Of a DNA stretch of 64,000 nucleotides, positions 18,359 to 29,000 are shown one piece after another (the first letter of the stretch is position 1; every line of letters starts with the position of its first letter). Both the position numbers and the translations under genes were made by a program. Below the pieces are notes generated by a model, which was not told the DNA's origin, searched no databases, and saw nothing but the letters and a program-made list of their open reading frames with translations. The stretch is from UBA1672 sp050633505 (GTDB lineage: Bacteria > Pseudomonadota > Alphaproteobacteria > Micavibrionales > Micavibrionaceae). The stretch lies in NCBI GenBank assembly GCA_050633505.1, contig JBOEGQ010000006.1, positions 1-64,000 on the forward strand. Direction: 5' to 3'.

Positions 18359-18650
18359 TTCGGGGATCCTGTCTCTTTATTTGATATCTGTTTTATAAAT
18401 TAACAGCGAGATAAAGAAAAGTGCGTAAGAAAAAAAACTGCAAAGTACCGATAGTGCCTGAACATGTCGTTGGGTTTATTTGTTATGTAACCTTTAATCG
18501 GTGTTCAATGGGTTTTGTGTACCTATGGGTAGAAAAACTCTGTTTATAAGTTTTGGAATAGGCTTTTGCTCTATTATACTTTTGATTACAATCCATAACG
18601 TTAATTCTGTGTGTTTCATTTTAATTTGATTAGATCAAGAGGGGCTATAT

Positions 18651-20648
18651 ATGCCAGTTAATCCAACATATCCAGGCGTTTACGTCGAGGAAATTCCATC
18701 TGGTTCACGTGCAATCTCAGGTGTTTCAACGTCTACAACCGCTTTTGTCGGCTATGCGGCCAGAGGGCTTGATAACCGGGCGAAACGTATTTTTAGTTTT
18801 GGGGATTTCGAGAAAAGTTTTGGTGGTCTCGATTCGGAAAGTGAAATGAGTTACGCCGTTCAGCAATACTTCCTTAATGGTGGTAGTGAAGCTTATATTG
18901 TGCGTGTTCCCAAAAATGATGCGGTTGCGGCATCGATTGTATTGCGCGATGGCAGTGCAGCAGGCGCGAAGAACGCGCTTCAGCTTACCGCGTTGAGTAA
19001 GGGTGCATGGGCAAATGATATCCTTGTTGATGTGGATTATAGTAATGTGAGTGATGATAAGTCCTTTAACTTGACGATCACAGATGTTGTCGGTGGTGCG
19101 CAAGAGGTCTTTGCGAATGTGACGATAGATACCGCGAAGGCAAATTATGTTGTTGCGCGCGTGAATGATGAAGATAGCGGATCCCGGATGGTGTTGGCTT
19201 TGGTGCCTGATGCGGCGGCGGGGCGCCCGATGCAAACGGGTACTGAAGGCGGTGACATTACTCTTTCTGATCTTAAAAATGACAAGGCGTATGGGTTGAA
19301 GGTCAGTGCGGATGTTCCTGCAGGTGAGATTGATAAGGTTGACGTTACAATTATCGAAGTCGGTGAGAACTTGCCTGCTTCTGTTCTTGGGCTTGCAAAG
19401 CTGGTTGAGCGCAAGTTGAATGAGAAGCTTGGCGAAAAATTGGCGGGTGCTGCGGTGAAAGTTGGTGTATCCGCGTCTGGTAAGGGGCTGCATGTTGTTG
19501 CCAATTTCTCAAGGGCTCTCTTGAACGGGTCCTTAGATGCCGGATTTGAATTTTTTGCAGCGGCAGAAAATAGCATCTTAGGCACGCTTAAGCTCAGCTC
19601 GGCTTCGGCCAGCAATAATGTTGGGCATTATCGTTTAGGTAAAGGTCGAACAATTATGGCGCAGATAACGGCGGTAGAGGGCGCGGATGGTTCCAATCTT
19701 CCGAAAACGGCTGATCTGATCGGTAAAGAGGCGGATTTTTCGGGTGTGTATGCGCTTGAAAAAGTGGATATGTTTAACATTCTTTGTATTCCTGATGCAA
19801 CGCGGGCAAAGGCAAGTGATCCTTCTGCGATGGACCCTGATCCGGATGACGCGGGTAATCCGGCGGTGGATTATAATGCTGTTTATACGGCTGCTATGGC
19901 GTATTGTGAAAAACGTCGGGCGTTTCTTATTGTTGACCCGCCGCCGACTGTAACGGATACGGACAAGGCAACAGACTGGGTTTCTGGTGGGTTGAATGTT
20001 AGCGGATCGAACGGTGCCGCATATTTCCCACGTTTAAGGATGCCAGATCCGCTAGATGACTACAGGCTTCGTACGTTTGCGCCATGTGGTGCCGTCGCGG
20101 GTCTGTATGCGAAAAGTGATGCCTCTCGAGGTGTTTGGTCGGCTCCTGCGGGGACTGATGCGACGCTTGCGGGGGTTAGTGGTCTTGTTTATTCATTGAA
20201 TGATGCAGAGAATGGGGCGCTTAATCCTTTGGGGCTTAACTGTATTCGTTCACTTCCTGTTTATGGGACATTGTCATGGGGGACGCGTACTCTTGATGGT
20301 GCGGATGCTCTACAAAGTGAGTGGAAGTATGTGCCTGTACGTCGTTTGGCCTTGATGGTTGAGGAGGCGTTGTTCAGGGGGACGAAATGGGCAGTATTTC
20401 GCGGGAATGATGAACCATTATGGGCGGATTTACGCACGAATGTAACGTCTTATATGCACACGCTGTTCCGTCAGGGTGCGTTTCAAGGGGAAACTCCGCA
20501 AGAGGCATATTTGGTAAAATGTGATTCTGAAACAACGACGCAAGATGATATTGATCGCGGTATTGTTAATGTTGTCGTCGGCTTTGCGCCATTAAAACCT
20601 GCTGAGTTCGTCATTTTAAAGATCCAGCAGATTGTAAACAATCAGTAG
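18651..20648 (+). CDS. eCIS contractile sheath protein
   Basis: 665 residues. Begins PTYPGVYVEEIPSGSRAI-like, the hallmark N-terminus of phage and eCIS tail sheaths, followed by TSTTAFVGYA. The C-terminal domain contains SLPVYGTLSWGTRTLDG, then YVPVRRLALMVEEALF and FKGTKWAVF-type strands that interlock neighbouring subunits. A large variable middle (residues ~110-370) decorates the sheath surface. Only one sheath gene is present, unlike Afp/PVC loci with several. AGAGGGG precedes the ATG. First gene of the eCIS locus, divergent from adhC with a 292-bp gap in which I see no further gene. Confidence 0.95.
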   Translation: MPVNPTYPGVYVEEIPSGSRAISGVSTSTTAFVGYAARGLDNRAKRIFSFGDFEKSFGGLDSESEMSYAVQQYFLNGGSEAYIVRVPKNDAVAASIVLRDGSAAGAKNALQLTALSKGAWANDILVDVDYSNVSDDKSFNLTITDVVGGAQEVFANVTIDTAKANYVVARVNDEDSGSRMVLALVPDAAAGRPMQTGTEGGDITLSDLKNDKAYGLKVSADVPAGEIDKVDVTIIEVGENLPASVLGLAKLVERKLNEKLGEKLAGAAVKVGVSASGKGLHVVANFSRALLNGSLDAGFEFFAAAENSILGTLKLSSASASNNVGHYRLGKGRTIMAQITAVEGADGSNLPKTADLIGKEADFSGVYALEKVDMFNILCIPDATRAKASDPSAMDPDPDDAGNPAVDYNAVYTAAMAYCEKRRAFLIVDPPPTVTDTDKATDWVSGGLNVSGSNGAAYFPRLRMPDPLDDYRLRTFAPCGAVAGLYAKSDASRGVWSAPAGTDATLAGVSGLVYSLNDAENGALNPLGLNCIRSLPVYGTLSWGTRTLDGADALQSEWKYVPVRRLALMVEEALFRGTKWAVFRGNDEPLWADLRTNVTSYMHTLFRQGAFQGETPQEAYLVKCDSETTTQDDIDRGIVNVVVGFAPLKPAEFVILKIQQIVNNQ

Positions 20649-20677
20649 TTTTCTAGATATTTTGAGGAGAGAGTGCA

Positions 20678-21190
20678 ATGGCACAATTTAAAGTTAATAC
20701 CGAGCGTTTCGACCCATATAAAAATTATAAATTCCGTGTGAAGTGGGATGGTAATTATGTGGCGGGTGTTAGTAAGGTAAGCTCATTAAAACGCACAACA
20801 GAAGTCGTTAAACATCGTGAGGGCGGCGACCCTAGTACGAGCCGTAAATCCCCAGGACGTACTGAGTTCGAGGCTGTTACATTAGAGCGCGGGGTTACAC
20901 ACGATCCTGATTTTAATGATTGGGCAAATAAGGTTTGGACGCTGAATAATGCGCTTGGAAAGGAAAGCTCGGTTAAGGACTTTCGTAAGGATGTGACGAT
21001 TGAGCTGTATAATGAGGCGGGGCAGGTTGTCCTTGCCTATACCCTTTTCCGGTGTTGGGTTTCTGAATACCAGGCGTTGCCGGATCTGGATGCGAATGCG
21101 AATGCTATTGCTATTCAGATGATTAAGATCGAGCATGAGGGGTGGCAGCAAGATGCAGATAAGAAAGAACCTGCAGAGGTTAGCATTTGA
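20678..21190 (+). CDS. eCIS inner tube protein (gp19/Hcp-like)
   Basis: 170 residues, usual for T4 gp19-type tube proteins. Carries DPYKNYKFRVKWDGNYVAGVS at the start, an RxGGDPSTSRKSPGRTEFE segment and a VTIELYNEAG...YTLFRCWVSEY stretch, all typical of the family. Hexamers stack inside the sheath to form the channel through which cargo passes. TGAGGAGAG precedes the ATG; 29 bp after the sheath gene. Confidence 0.93.
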   Translation: MAQFKVNTERFDPYKNYKFRVKWDGNYVAGVSKVSSLKRTTEVVKHREGGDPSTSRKSPGRTEFEAVTLERGVTHDPDFNDWANKVWTLNNALGKESSVKDFRKDVTIELYNEAGQVVLAYTLFRCWVSEYQALPDLDANANAIAIQMIKIEHEGWQQDADKKEPAEVSI

Positions 21191-21912
21191 CGCATGATGT
21201 ATTCCATGTTCTGAGAGGGCGAGATGTTTTGGCCTTATGGGAGGCCGGAGCATCTTTACCGTCTGATCGTGTCATGGATATGCTTTTATCTGCTGCGTTA
21301 CCTGATGGCTCCGCATCTTGGATTGATGGTGCATCTATAGGGCAGAAAAATACAGTTTTACTTCGGCTTTATCATAAGTGGTTTGGGAATGAATTATCTG
21401 CGTGTGTCGAGTGTTGTTCTTGTGGGGAGAAGCTTGAAACAAGCGTTCAGGTGACCGATTTACTTTCTGTTGCGGGGGATGCGTTGCCACGTGTGCATAC
21501 CCTGGAGGATGGGACACAGATGCGATTTCCAAATTCTCAAGATGTAAGGAATACAGATCATTTCCAAGATGAGGCGGGTGCGTCCCATGCTTTGTTGCGT
21601 TCTTGTTTGATTGATGGTGATGAGATGAGTGATAACGACGTCTTGCGCTATCAACAAGAAGTTGCAGACGTAATTGAAAAATATGATCCGCTTTCTCTTA
21701 TAAGTTTTGACTTACAGTGTAATGACTGTGGTACGCGTTTTGAAAGTGCATTGGATGTTGCGTTTTTTCTCCTGCGTAATTTCTCAAGCTTGGCGCAACG
21801 TATACTTTATGATGTGCATTCTTTGGCACAGCATTACGGATGGCGAGAGGCGGATATCTTGGACATGTCTGATACACGACGAAAAGCCTATATGAGGTTG
21901 ATTGAGGGATGA
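21187..21912 (+). CDS. eCIS zinc-knuckle protein, possibly baseplate/assembly-chaperone-like
   Basis: 241 residues. Two knuckles of form CxxCG, C76-x2-C79 and C178-x2-C181 with extra Cys73 and Cys77, suggest one zinc-ribbon split by ~100 residues. The C-terminal part reads HSLAQHYGWREADILDM followed by RRKAYMRLI. This type of ending is known in proteins coded just after the tube gene in contractile tails (gp26-like or assembly-chaperone-like). The start is TTG at 21187: the TTGA overlaps the tube stop and GAGG lies 7 bp upstream. Family recognition is moderate; I would not give a firm function. Confidence 0.65.
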   Translation: MTHDVFHVLRGRDVLALWEAGASLPSDRVMDMLLSAALPDGSASWIDGASIGQKNTVLLRLYHKWFGNELSACVECCSCGEKLETSVQVTDLLSVAGDALPRVHTLEDGTQMRFPNSQDVRNTDHFQDEAGASHALLRSCLIDGDEMSDNDVLRYQQEVADVIEKYDPLSLISFDLQCNDCGTRFESALDVAFFLLRNFSSLAQRILYDVHSLAQHYGWREADILDMSDTRRKAYMRLIEG

Positions 21913-22802
21913 GTGGTTTTTTTGAAAAAATTGTACAAATTCGGCGGGGTCGCTATAGCATGCTTCGACCTCGGGAAGGTTCTATGTTTGAAAATGAAGA
22001 ATGGAACGAATCTGGGTTTGATGAAGCGCTGGGTGAGAATGCAGACGCGCCGGATAAACATCATGTGGAAAGATCCGTTGGTCGTACTTCATCTTCGGTT
22101 GCGCATAATACGGGCGTGACCGGTGGTGCAATCGATAATGGGCGTGCGGATACTTCTCCTGATATGAAATATAAAGACGATAAGATTACATCGCCAAATA
22201 TATTGATGAAGCGCAAGGTTAACGAGACATCTATTGATCACGATTCTATAGGAAAAGCAGAGAGTGTACCTCAAGCCGATATGCGTGCTTCTTCTGATAA
22301 AAGTAAAGCGCCAGCAGCGCAGCTAAAAGAAAGTCGTATATACACGGAAATGCATCATTTCAACCAAGGTGATGGGACAGCTGAAGATCGTGACGTGCAA
22401 AATTCTGAACTGTCTCATCAAGGTATTATACAATATTTAGAGGGGCAGCATGTCCGTATCGAAAATGGTTCTACTGTTGTGAATAGACCGGTTGAACAGG
22501 TATCAGGTGATAACATCACTAATATTATTGAGGGGCAAAATTCTCTTCACCGTAATGATGTTATGGCGATGCCTGACATCGGGAGGGCCAACAGATCATC
22601 ACGAAAAAAATATTCGCAAGATGATGTGACCGATGATGGGGATGTGCATATTCATATTGGCTCGATACATGTCAGGGCGCAGGATCAGGGCAAGGCACAA
22701 CTTGTACCAGTACCACATCGTGAAACGGGTATGGCTGTGCAGAAACGCTCAGATGGTGCGCCTTCTTTGGATGATTACTTGAAACAACAGGAGAAGGTAT
22801 GA
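21909..22802 (+). CDS. eCIS-associated, largely disordered protein
   Basis: 297 residues, overlapping both neighbours by ATGA. Most of the chain is polar, Asp/Ser/Lys/His-rich and without obvious secondary structure. The last ~55 residues contain DVHIHIGSIHVRA and then PSLDDYLKQQ, a C-terminal pattern I recognise from small proteins in contractile-tail loci. The long disordered part with a conserved tail suggests a linker, chaperone or assembly factor. Function unknown. Confidence 0.6.
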   Translation: MSGFFEKIVQIRRGRYSMLRPREGSMFENEEWNESGFDEALGENADAPDKHHVERSVGRTSSSVAHNTGVTGGAIDNGRADTSPDMKYKDDKITSPNILMKRKVNETSIDHDSIGKAESVPQADMRASSDKSKAPAAQLKESRIYTEMHHFNQGDGTAEDRDVQNSELSHQGIIQYLEGQHVRIENGSTVVNRPVEQVSGDNITNIIEGQNSLHRNDVMAMPDIGRANRSSRKKYSQDDVTDDGDVHIHIGSIHVRAQDQGKAQLVPVPHRETGMAVQKRSDGAPSLDDYLKQQEKV

Positions 22803-23839
22803 GTTCATCTTATGCAATAGCGGCTGTATCTGCGGTTTTGTCGCGTTACTTGAAGGAGGCCTTGGTTGATGACAAGGTTGCGGATGTGCTGGGTGATGAT
22901 GTGATGGTATCGGTTTTACCGCCGGATCGGGTGATGTCCCCGGGCGATGAAGAACCAACACAAATTAATATCTATTTACACCAAGTTACGCATAATGCTG
23001 CGCTTTCTAATCTGAATTTTGCATCTCGGGATTCTCAAGGGAATGTGATCGATGCACCGCAACTCTCCCTGAATTTACATTATTTATTGACGGTGTACGG
23101 AAAAACACCATTTGCTGCAGAGATATTGTTAGGGCATGCAATGCGGTTTTTTCATGATGTACCGGTTTTGGGGCGTGATGTTATCCGTAAAATACTGTCG
23201 CCTGAGGTTGATGATGATAATCTGCCTGATATCCTTGCGGAGGCCGGACTCGCGGATCAAATTGAGCAAATCAAGATTACCCCTGAAATTCTGAATACCG
23301 AGGATATGTCACGTTTATGGTCGGCTATTCAATCACAATTCAGGGTAAGTGCAGCATATCAAGTGTCTGTTGTGTTAATTGACAGCCAACATGTCCCGAA
23401 AGCCAGCTTACCTGTTCATGAGCGAGAGATACGCGTTGGAGAACTGGACGCCGAAGTGGAAGAGGATGTGCCGGATACTCTTCCTGTTGTGCAGGCATTA
23501 GAGGTGAAAAATAGTGGTGCGCCGGTGGATGAAGGCGGGCTTAAGTTTGTTACGGGTGAATTGAAGGTGACCCTTCAAGATAATGTCGGGAAACAGCAAA
23601 GCGTCACATTGTTGCTGAATAAAACGGCATTAGCTGCGGATGAAGAGCAGCGTTCCTATCGTTTTACGATGCCTGTCGGGCATAAGTTTGACAATGATGA
23701 TGCGCTTTCTGTGATTCATATTCCGTATGAAAATGTGGTGAAGGGGACGTATTTGGTGCGGGTCGGTATTGATGGCGTTGAGAGCCATTTGGAAGTCGGG
23801 GCAGATGAGAAGTTTGTATCACCTAATGCGGTGTTTTAA
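22799..23839 (+). CDS. DUF4255 protein, eCIS tail terminator (Pvc16/Afp16-like)
   Basis: 346 residues. The N-terminal ~190 residues match the Pvc16 N-terminal domain: IAAVSAVLSRYL, then INIYLHQVTHNAAL, LSLNLHYLLTVYG and ILLGHAMRFFHDVPVL. The rest is a beta-rich C-terminal domain. Homologues cap the end of tube and sheath and set particle length. GGAG lies just upstream; the ATG overlaps the previous stop (ATGA). Confidence 0.9.
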   Translation: MSSSYAIAAVSAVLSRYLKEALVDDKVADVLGDDVMVSVLPPDRVMSPGDEEPTQINIYLHQVTHNAALSNLNFASRDSQGNVIDAPQLSLNLHYLLTVYGKTPFAAEILLGHAMRFFHDVPVLGRDVIRKILSPEVDDDNLPDILAEAGLADQIEQIKITPEILNTEDMSRLWSAIQSQFRVSAAYQVSVVLIDSQHVPKASLPVHEREIRVGELDAEVEEDVPDTLPVVQALEVKNSGAPVDEGGLKFVTGELKVTLQDNVGKQQSVTLLLNKTALAADEEQRSYRFTMPVGHKFDNDDALSVIHIPYENVVKGTYLVRVGIDGVESHLEVGADEKFVSPNAVF

Positions 23840-23851
23840 GGGGAGGTTTCT

Positions 23852-25822
23852 ATGTCATTGGGGCAGCGTGGTATTCGTAAAGATAGGCATGTAAAGTATA
23901 GAGAAAAAGCGAAGGGAAGCGTTAACCAAGAAGAGTGGCTGGAACAAAACAGACAAGCCTTGGGCTTGGCCTTTGAATGGATTGGAACTCTTCTAAAGCA
24001 GAGATTTGCGGGTGAAAATGCGCTTGATCAGGTTTCTGAAAATGCTTTTCAAGAGCATAAATCATATGTTGAGGCAATGGCATTGCCGCCGGCTTATGAA
24101 GTTGTTGCCCATGTTTTTAAATTATCTGAGTTTGAAAAGTTTCTGGTGTTACTGGCCGCGGCTGCTGAAATAGATTCAGCCGTGCAGCAATTGTTGTATA
24201 AGGCGGGGCATAAGAAGGTTACTTTTGCTTTGGCATTTCAATTATTTGAAGGTGCACATTGGAATGCAACAGGCCCGCAATCGGCGTTGCGATACTGGAA
24301 GATTTTGTCATTAGATAAGAATGATTTTGTATCTCAGGCGGCGTTGCGTCTGGATGAACGGGTTATCCATGCTTTATTGGGGATTGCGGCGCCTGATGAA
24401 CGGTTGATGCCCTATATCTATTCTTATGAAGGGGATATAACGTTATCAAAATCGCAGCACGATAATGTAAATACAATTCCTGTGACAGCGGGGCATGTTA
24501 ATTTCCATGGCTCAAACCAAAAAGACAAACCCGCTTTGGCAAAAATACTCGCAAGGCAGCGATCTGAACGCCTTTATTGTATGAACTTATCATCTTTGCC
24601 AAGGTCGGTAGTAGACCGGCATTTGATGGCGGTCTTATGGCAGAGAGAAGTTTTGTTATCGCAGGCCAGTTTATATATTGATGCGCATGAAGGTGGGCAT
24701 GGGGATATATTGCATGATTTAAAGGAGCTTCTTAGCCATGTTAAGGGGCGTGTCTATATTGGCTCACATGAGCCTTTGCCAGACTTTATACCAACATTTC
24801 GTTTGGCTGTGTCCAAGCCATTACGCGAGGAACAAAATGATCTTTGGCTAACCGCGTTATCGCAAAAGGCGGATACGGTTGCAAATGATGTATCTGGTGT
24901 GATTGATAATTTCGATTTTGGGGCAGGGGATATTGGTGAGGTCTGCGCGGTTTATAATGTCGGCAATGATGAGGCATTACATACGATCTGTAAGAAACAG
25001 TCCAGACCATCCTTAGACACATTGGCGCAAAGAATTGATGTGCGGGCCGGTTGGGATGATTTGATTTTGCCTGAGTCTAAAAAACGAATTTTAATGGATG
25101 TCGAAAGACACGTAAAACAGCGCAGCACTGTTTTGAATGAGTGGGGCTTTGATAAGATATCTGCACGTGGCCTTGGGATTAGCGCATTATTAGCTGGGCC
25201 AAGTGGTACGGGAAAGACCCTGACAGCGGAAATACTGGCAAATGCACTTGAGCTTGATTTGTATAAGGTTGATTTGAGCTCTACGGTTAGTAAGTATATC
25301 GGGGAAACTGAGAAGAATTTGCGTCGTATTTTTGATGCTGCGGAGAATGGCGGTACGTTACTTTTATTTGATGAAGCAGATGCCTTGTTTGGAAAACGAA
25401 CCGAAGCAGAAAGCAGCCATGACCGTCATGCGAATATTGAGGTTAGTTATTTATTGCAGCGTATGGAACAGTATCGCGGCGTGGTAATTTTAACCACGAA
25501 TTTTAAGTCTGCGATTGATAAGGCATTTATGCGCCGTATCAATTATTGCATTCAGTTTCCGTTTCCTGACTACGAACAGCGCAAGGCTGTTTGGACACAT
25601 GTTTTCCCTGAAAATGCAAAAACGAAGGGGTTGGATTTTGATAAGCTGGCTGCACTGAATATAGCGCCGGGACATATTCGAAATATGGCACTCTATGCGT
25701 CTTTTGTTGCAGCCGATGAAGGTAGCCCGGTTCAAATGAAGCATTTGTTATATGCTGCGCAGGCGGAGTATATGAAGCTTGAGAAAACCTTGAGCCCTAA
25801 AGAAGTACACGGGTGGGTATAA
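23852..25822 (+). CDS. eCIS AAA+ ATPase (Pvc15/Afp15-like)
   Basis: 656 residues. A C-terminal AAA+ module (~430-640) has Walker A GPSGTGKT (~449-456), Walker B LLLFDEADALFG (~504-515), a sensor-1 TTN and an arginine-finger region FMRRINYC. The N-terminal ~400 residues are a helical, family-specific region. Pvc15-type ATPases are needed for assembly or cargo loading and act in the producing cell. GGGGAGG lies 5 bp before the ATG. It stands next to the terminator gene as in other eCIS loci. Confidence 0.92.
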   Translation: MSLGQRGIRKDRHVKYREKAKGSVNQEEWLEQNRQALGLAFEWIGTLLKQRFAGENALDQVSENAFQEHKSYVEAMALPPAYEVVAHVFKLSEFEKFLVLLAAAAEIDSAVQQLLYKAGHKKVTFALAFQLFEGAHWNATGPQSALRYWKILSLDKNDFVSQAALRLDERVIHALLGIAAPDERLMPYIYSYEGDITLSKSQHDNVNTIPVTAGHVNFHGSNQKDKPALAKILARQRSERLYCMNLSSLPRSVVDRHLMAVLWQREVLLSQASLYIDAHEGGHGDILHDLKELLSHVKGRVYIGSHEPLPDFIPTFRLAVSKPLREEQNDLWLTALSQKADTVANDVSGVIDNFDFGAGDIGEVCAVYNVGNDEALHTICKKQSRPSLDTLAQRIDVRAGWDDLILPESKKRILMDVERHVKQRSTVLNEWGFDKISARGLGISALLAGPSGTGKTLTAEILANALELDLYKVDLSSTVSKYIGETEKNLRRIFDAAENGGTLLLFDEADALFGKRTEAESSHDRHANIEVSYLLQRMEQYRGVVILTTNFKSAIDKAFMRRINYCIQFPFPDYEQRKAVWTHVFPENAKTKGLDFDKLAALNIAPGHIRNMALYASFVAADEGSPVQMKHLLYAAQAEYMKLEKTLSPKEVHGWV

Positions 25823-26070
25823 TGGGGCATCGGGGCAGAAACATTACGATCAATATTGATGAGATTGTCTTCGATGGCTGTGATTTTCCAGATTATAAGA
25901 AACCACGTTTTATGGCGGCGTTTCAGGCAGAGTTGGAACGGCTATTCCGAAAATATGGATTACCTCGGCAACGGAAACTTGATACCCCTATACAGTGGTC
26001 TTCTGTTAGTGAGCAGACAGCACAACGTCTTGCCTATGCGGTTTATGAAAGACTGGGGCAGCAGGTATGA
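25822..26070 (+). CDS. Small eCIS-associated protein
   Basis: 82 residues from the ATG that shares one base with the ATPase stop (TAATG). It begins with a beta strand (NITINIDEIVFDGCDFPDY) and continues as a helix with the pattern AAFQAELERLFRKYGLP. Small proteins of this build (strand, helix, ..ELxRLxxxxGLP) recur between the ATPase and DUF4157 genes in eCIS loci. A GTG three codons upstream is the alternative start. Function unknown. Confidence 0.65.
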   Translation: MGHRGRNITINIDEIVFDGCDFPDYKKPRFMAAFQAELERLFRKYGLPRQRKLDTPIQWSSVSEQTAQRLAYAVYERLGQQV

Positions 26071-29000
26071 GCGCAAAAGAAGCCGTTCAGCCTGTATCGG
26101 ATATTCGTAGTGAGAAAAGCACATTTTCCTGTAACTCTATCGTGTCTGATACAAATTCTGAGCGCGCAAAGCAAACAGAGGATTTAGTTCGGGATATTGC
26201 ACCTCAGTTGGGTCTACGTGTTTCCGATATGAAAATTTTTTCGGATGAGCAAGCGGAACGTGTGGTGGGGGTGCATGGTTTTCGCGGTTTGATGCGTGAT
26301 GGATCTGTATATCTGGATCCAAAACGTTATCAGGCATCAAGTACTGCCGGGCGTGCTTTGCTTGCTCATGAAATGGTGCATGTTGCACAACGTACAGAAT
26401 GGCGTGGCCTTCAGGCGGGGCGTGGGGCATCTGTGTATGAAGCAGAGAAAGAAGCGGATGCGCTTGCGCAGAGATATGCGGCGGGGCACCGTATGCGCGC
26501 ACCGGTGCATGCGTTACCAGAAGGACATAGCGCAGCCTTTGAGGGGGCAAGTGCTTTTGATAGTCTTGGTGTTGTTCCTGTTGATGATATCTTCAAATCG
26601 GAACTTGCGCGTATTAAGGCGATTTTAGAACAGGAAGATATTGGCAGTGATGAAGTAGAAGATGTATTGAGAATTCTTGATAATGTTACGCTTCCTGATG
26701 CGCTGTCTATTATGCACAATGTTTGGTGTGTACCATTAATCAGAAGCCTTGAGAGCGAACATGTTGAACGTTGGCGTGGTCAGGTTATTGCGTGTTACGC
26801 CAGCCTGGATTGGCTGGATATTTTTACGACAGATCATGCGTTTTTTGATGGTATGGATTTGCGTAGCTTGAACGCACATGAGAGAGTCATGGTGCAAAAA
26901 GTGCTGGCTAATTTGCGTTTATCGCAGTTGCAAGAGGTGCTTGACGATGAAAATAATGGGCCGGTTGTACGGGCATTGATTTCGGCGCCTTTGGATATTG
27001 GGGCTACGGTTCATACCTTTAATCAGGAAATAGAGCAGCGCCATACTGCAATACGTGAAGATTTTGGCGTTACTTTGCCTGAAGAAGCACGCCAACCAGC
27101 CAGCTTTGTACAAAATATTCTTGAGTTGGCAAATGAGGGGAAGTTCCCTGAGATTTTATCTCTGTTCAATGTTTATACAGAGCAACTTAATCTCTCTGTT
27201 TCTGATGTTAGAAGACGGGATCAGGATGAGGCACAGAGGCGTCTTGATCATGTAAGCGGAGAAATCCTTTTGGCGGAACGTGATGCATTGGAAGCAGAAC
27301 AAAGAGCAACAGAGGAATCTGCGCGTTTAGCCGAAGAGGAGGAAGAGGCACAAAGGCGTGCAAGAACGCAATTAAGGCGGCAAGAGGTTGTTTTACGTTC
27401 CGTTGTTCAACAGCTTGATGATGAAGGTGTTGTGCAGAGAATTATCGATTTTGCACTTGAACAGAATATTTATAATGCTGATACGAAGCCGCAAGGTTTT
27501 TCCGCAGATGGATTCCTATCCTTATTGCGTTATCGTGCGCCGGATCGAAATATTACGCTTTTGGAACGGCTTTTATATCGCGGAATAGATGATTGGGCAG
27601 TACGTGATTATGAGGCACGCTTTGCCTATGATGTTCTCAGTCAGATGGCGCCGGACGCGCAAGAGCGATTCAAGCGTATTCGTGGCGGCCAGCTTTATAA
27701 TCGTTTAATCAGTAATTTACCGCATAGTTACTTGTTGCGGGATGATGCTCTCTTTATCGGGCAGGAAGGTGTACAGGCGATATTAAGTGAGGAGCCTTAC
27801 CAGTTTGTCTCACAGGTTTTTGAACAAATTGTGACTTTCTTTGAAGACAATTGTTTTTTGAATAAACGGGAGGCTGTCGCAGGATTTTACGCCATTGTGC
27901 AACTAACCCCTCCTGTCTTGGGTGAAAAAAATCGTGCAGATCAAGAAGAGAGCGCCTTGGATCAAGCGCAGAAAGATATTTTCCGCCCTGTTCTGGTGCA
28001 TCGGTTGGATGCGTTGGGGCAAATTGAACGTATGTTGAATAGTTTGCCTGAAAGTTTCCTGTATAGCGAAGGAAACTGGCGCGGATTGAGTAAGATCATA
28101 TCCGCCTTAGATCCACGTTCGGCGCAAAATCTAGCACGAAATTATCTGGGTAAAGGATGGTTTGATTGGATGGTTACGGATAGGGAGGCGTTTTTAGGGT
28201 ATCGCCTTTACCGTATGCTTTCGCCTGAGGATCAACGGGAAATCAATGCGCGATTTGACAATGACATTTTTGGGCATATTACCAGTGAGATGTCGGGTGA
28301 CATGCGTTCTCATATTACTTTAAATCCCTACCGGGGGGCGGATGACCCTTATGCACGTATTCCTGTATTAGAGGAGTTGGCCGATTCTAGTTTTTGGCAG
28401 GATGAAGAGCGCGCCACTCCTGAGGCTGTAGATGTTCGAGTCGGGCTGGCTGTTTCTATGGGGTATCATCGTGAGGTTTTTGACCTTTCAAAGCGTATGG
28501 AGGTTTATCTAATACCGGAGCTAATGCCTGTGGTGAACAGGTATCGTTTATTTGTTCCTCGTGTGAGGCCGGAATATGTGTCTTTAGAAGTTGAGGGGCG
28601 CCCTTGGTATGATGAAGGAGTGTTGCAGACACTCCGTGATGCGGGCGGATATGTTGTGGCCTTGGTTGCTACCCTTGTGCAGGCCGGTTATGGGAGCTCT
28701 ATTACTGTTCGTGGCAATGCAGAACAGTTAGAGGCATTGCTTGGAGAGGGGCTTCATTTTTCTACAGTAGGGGCGAGTGTTTCTAATGAAGAAGTGCCCG
28801 ATGGCGTTGGCACGACCTCCACCCCTTCTGCACAAAATCCTGGTGTACAACAGCTTACGAATGAAGAAGTAGAAGCTGTTGGGGCGCTTTTAGGGGATAA
28901 TGATTTTGAACTAATCTTAGATATGGATAGAGATAAGGTAATTGGCCAAATCGGTTCCATGGATTTATCTGACATCTATGTTTTTGTTGGTGATAGTAAG

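Noticed and set aside
18726..19493. 255-codon minus-strand frame opposite the sheath gene
   Set aside because: It lies wholly antisense to a clearly conserved sheath protein and has an unnatural Arg/Thr/His-rich composition.
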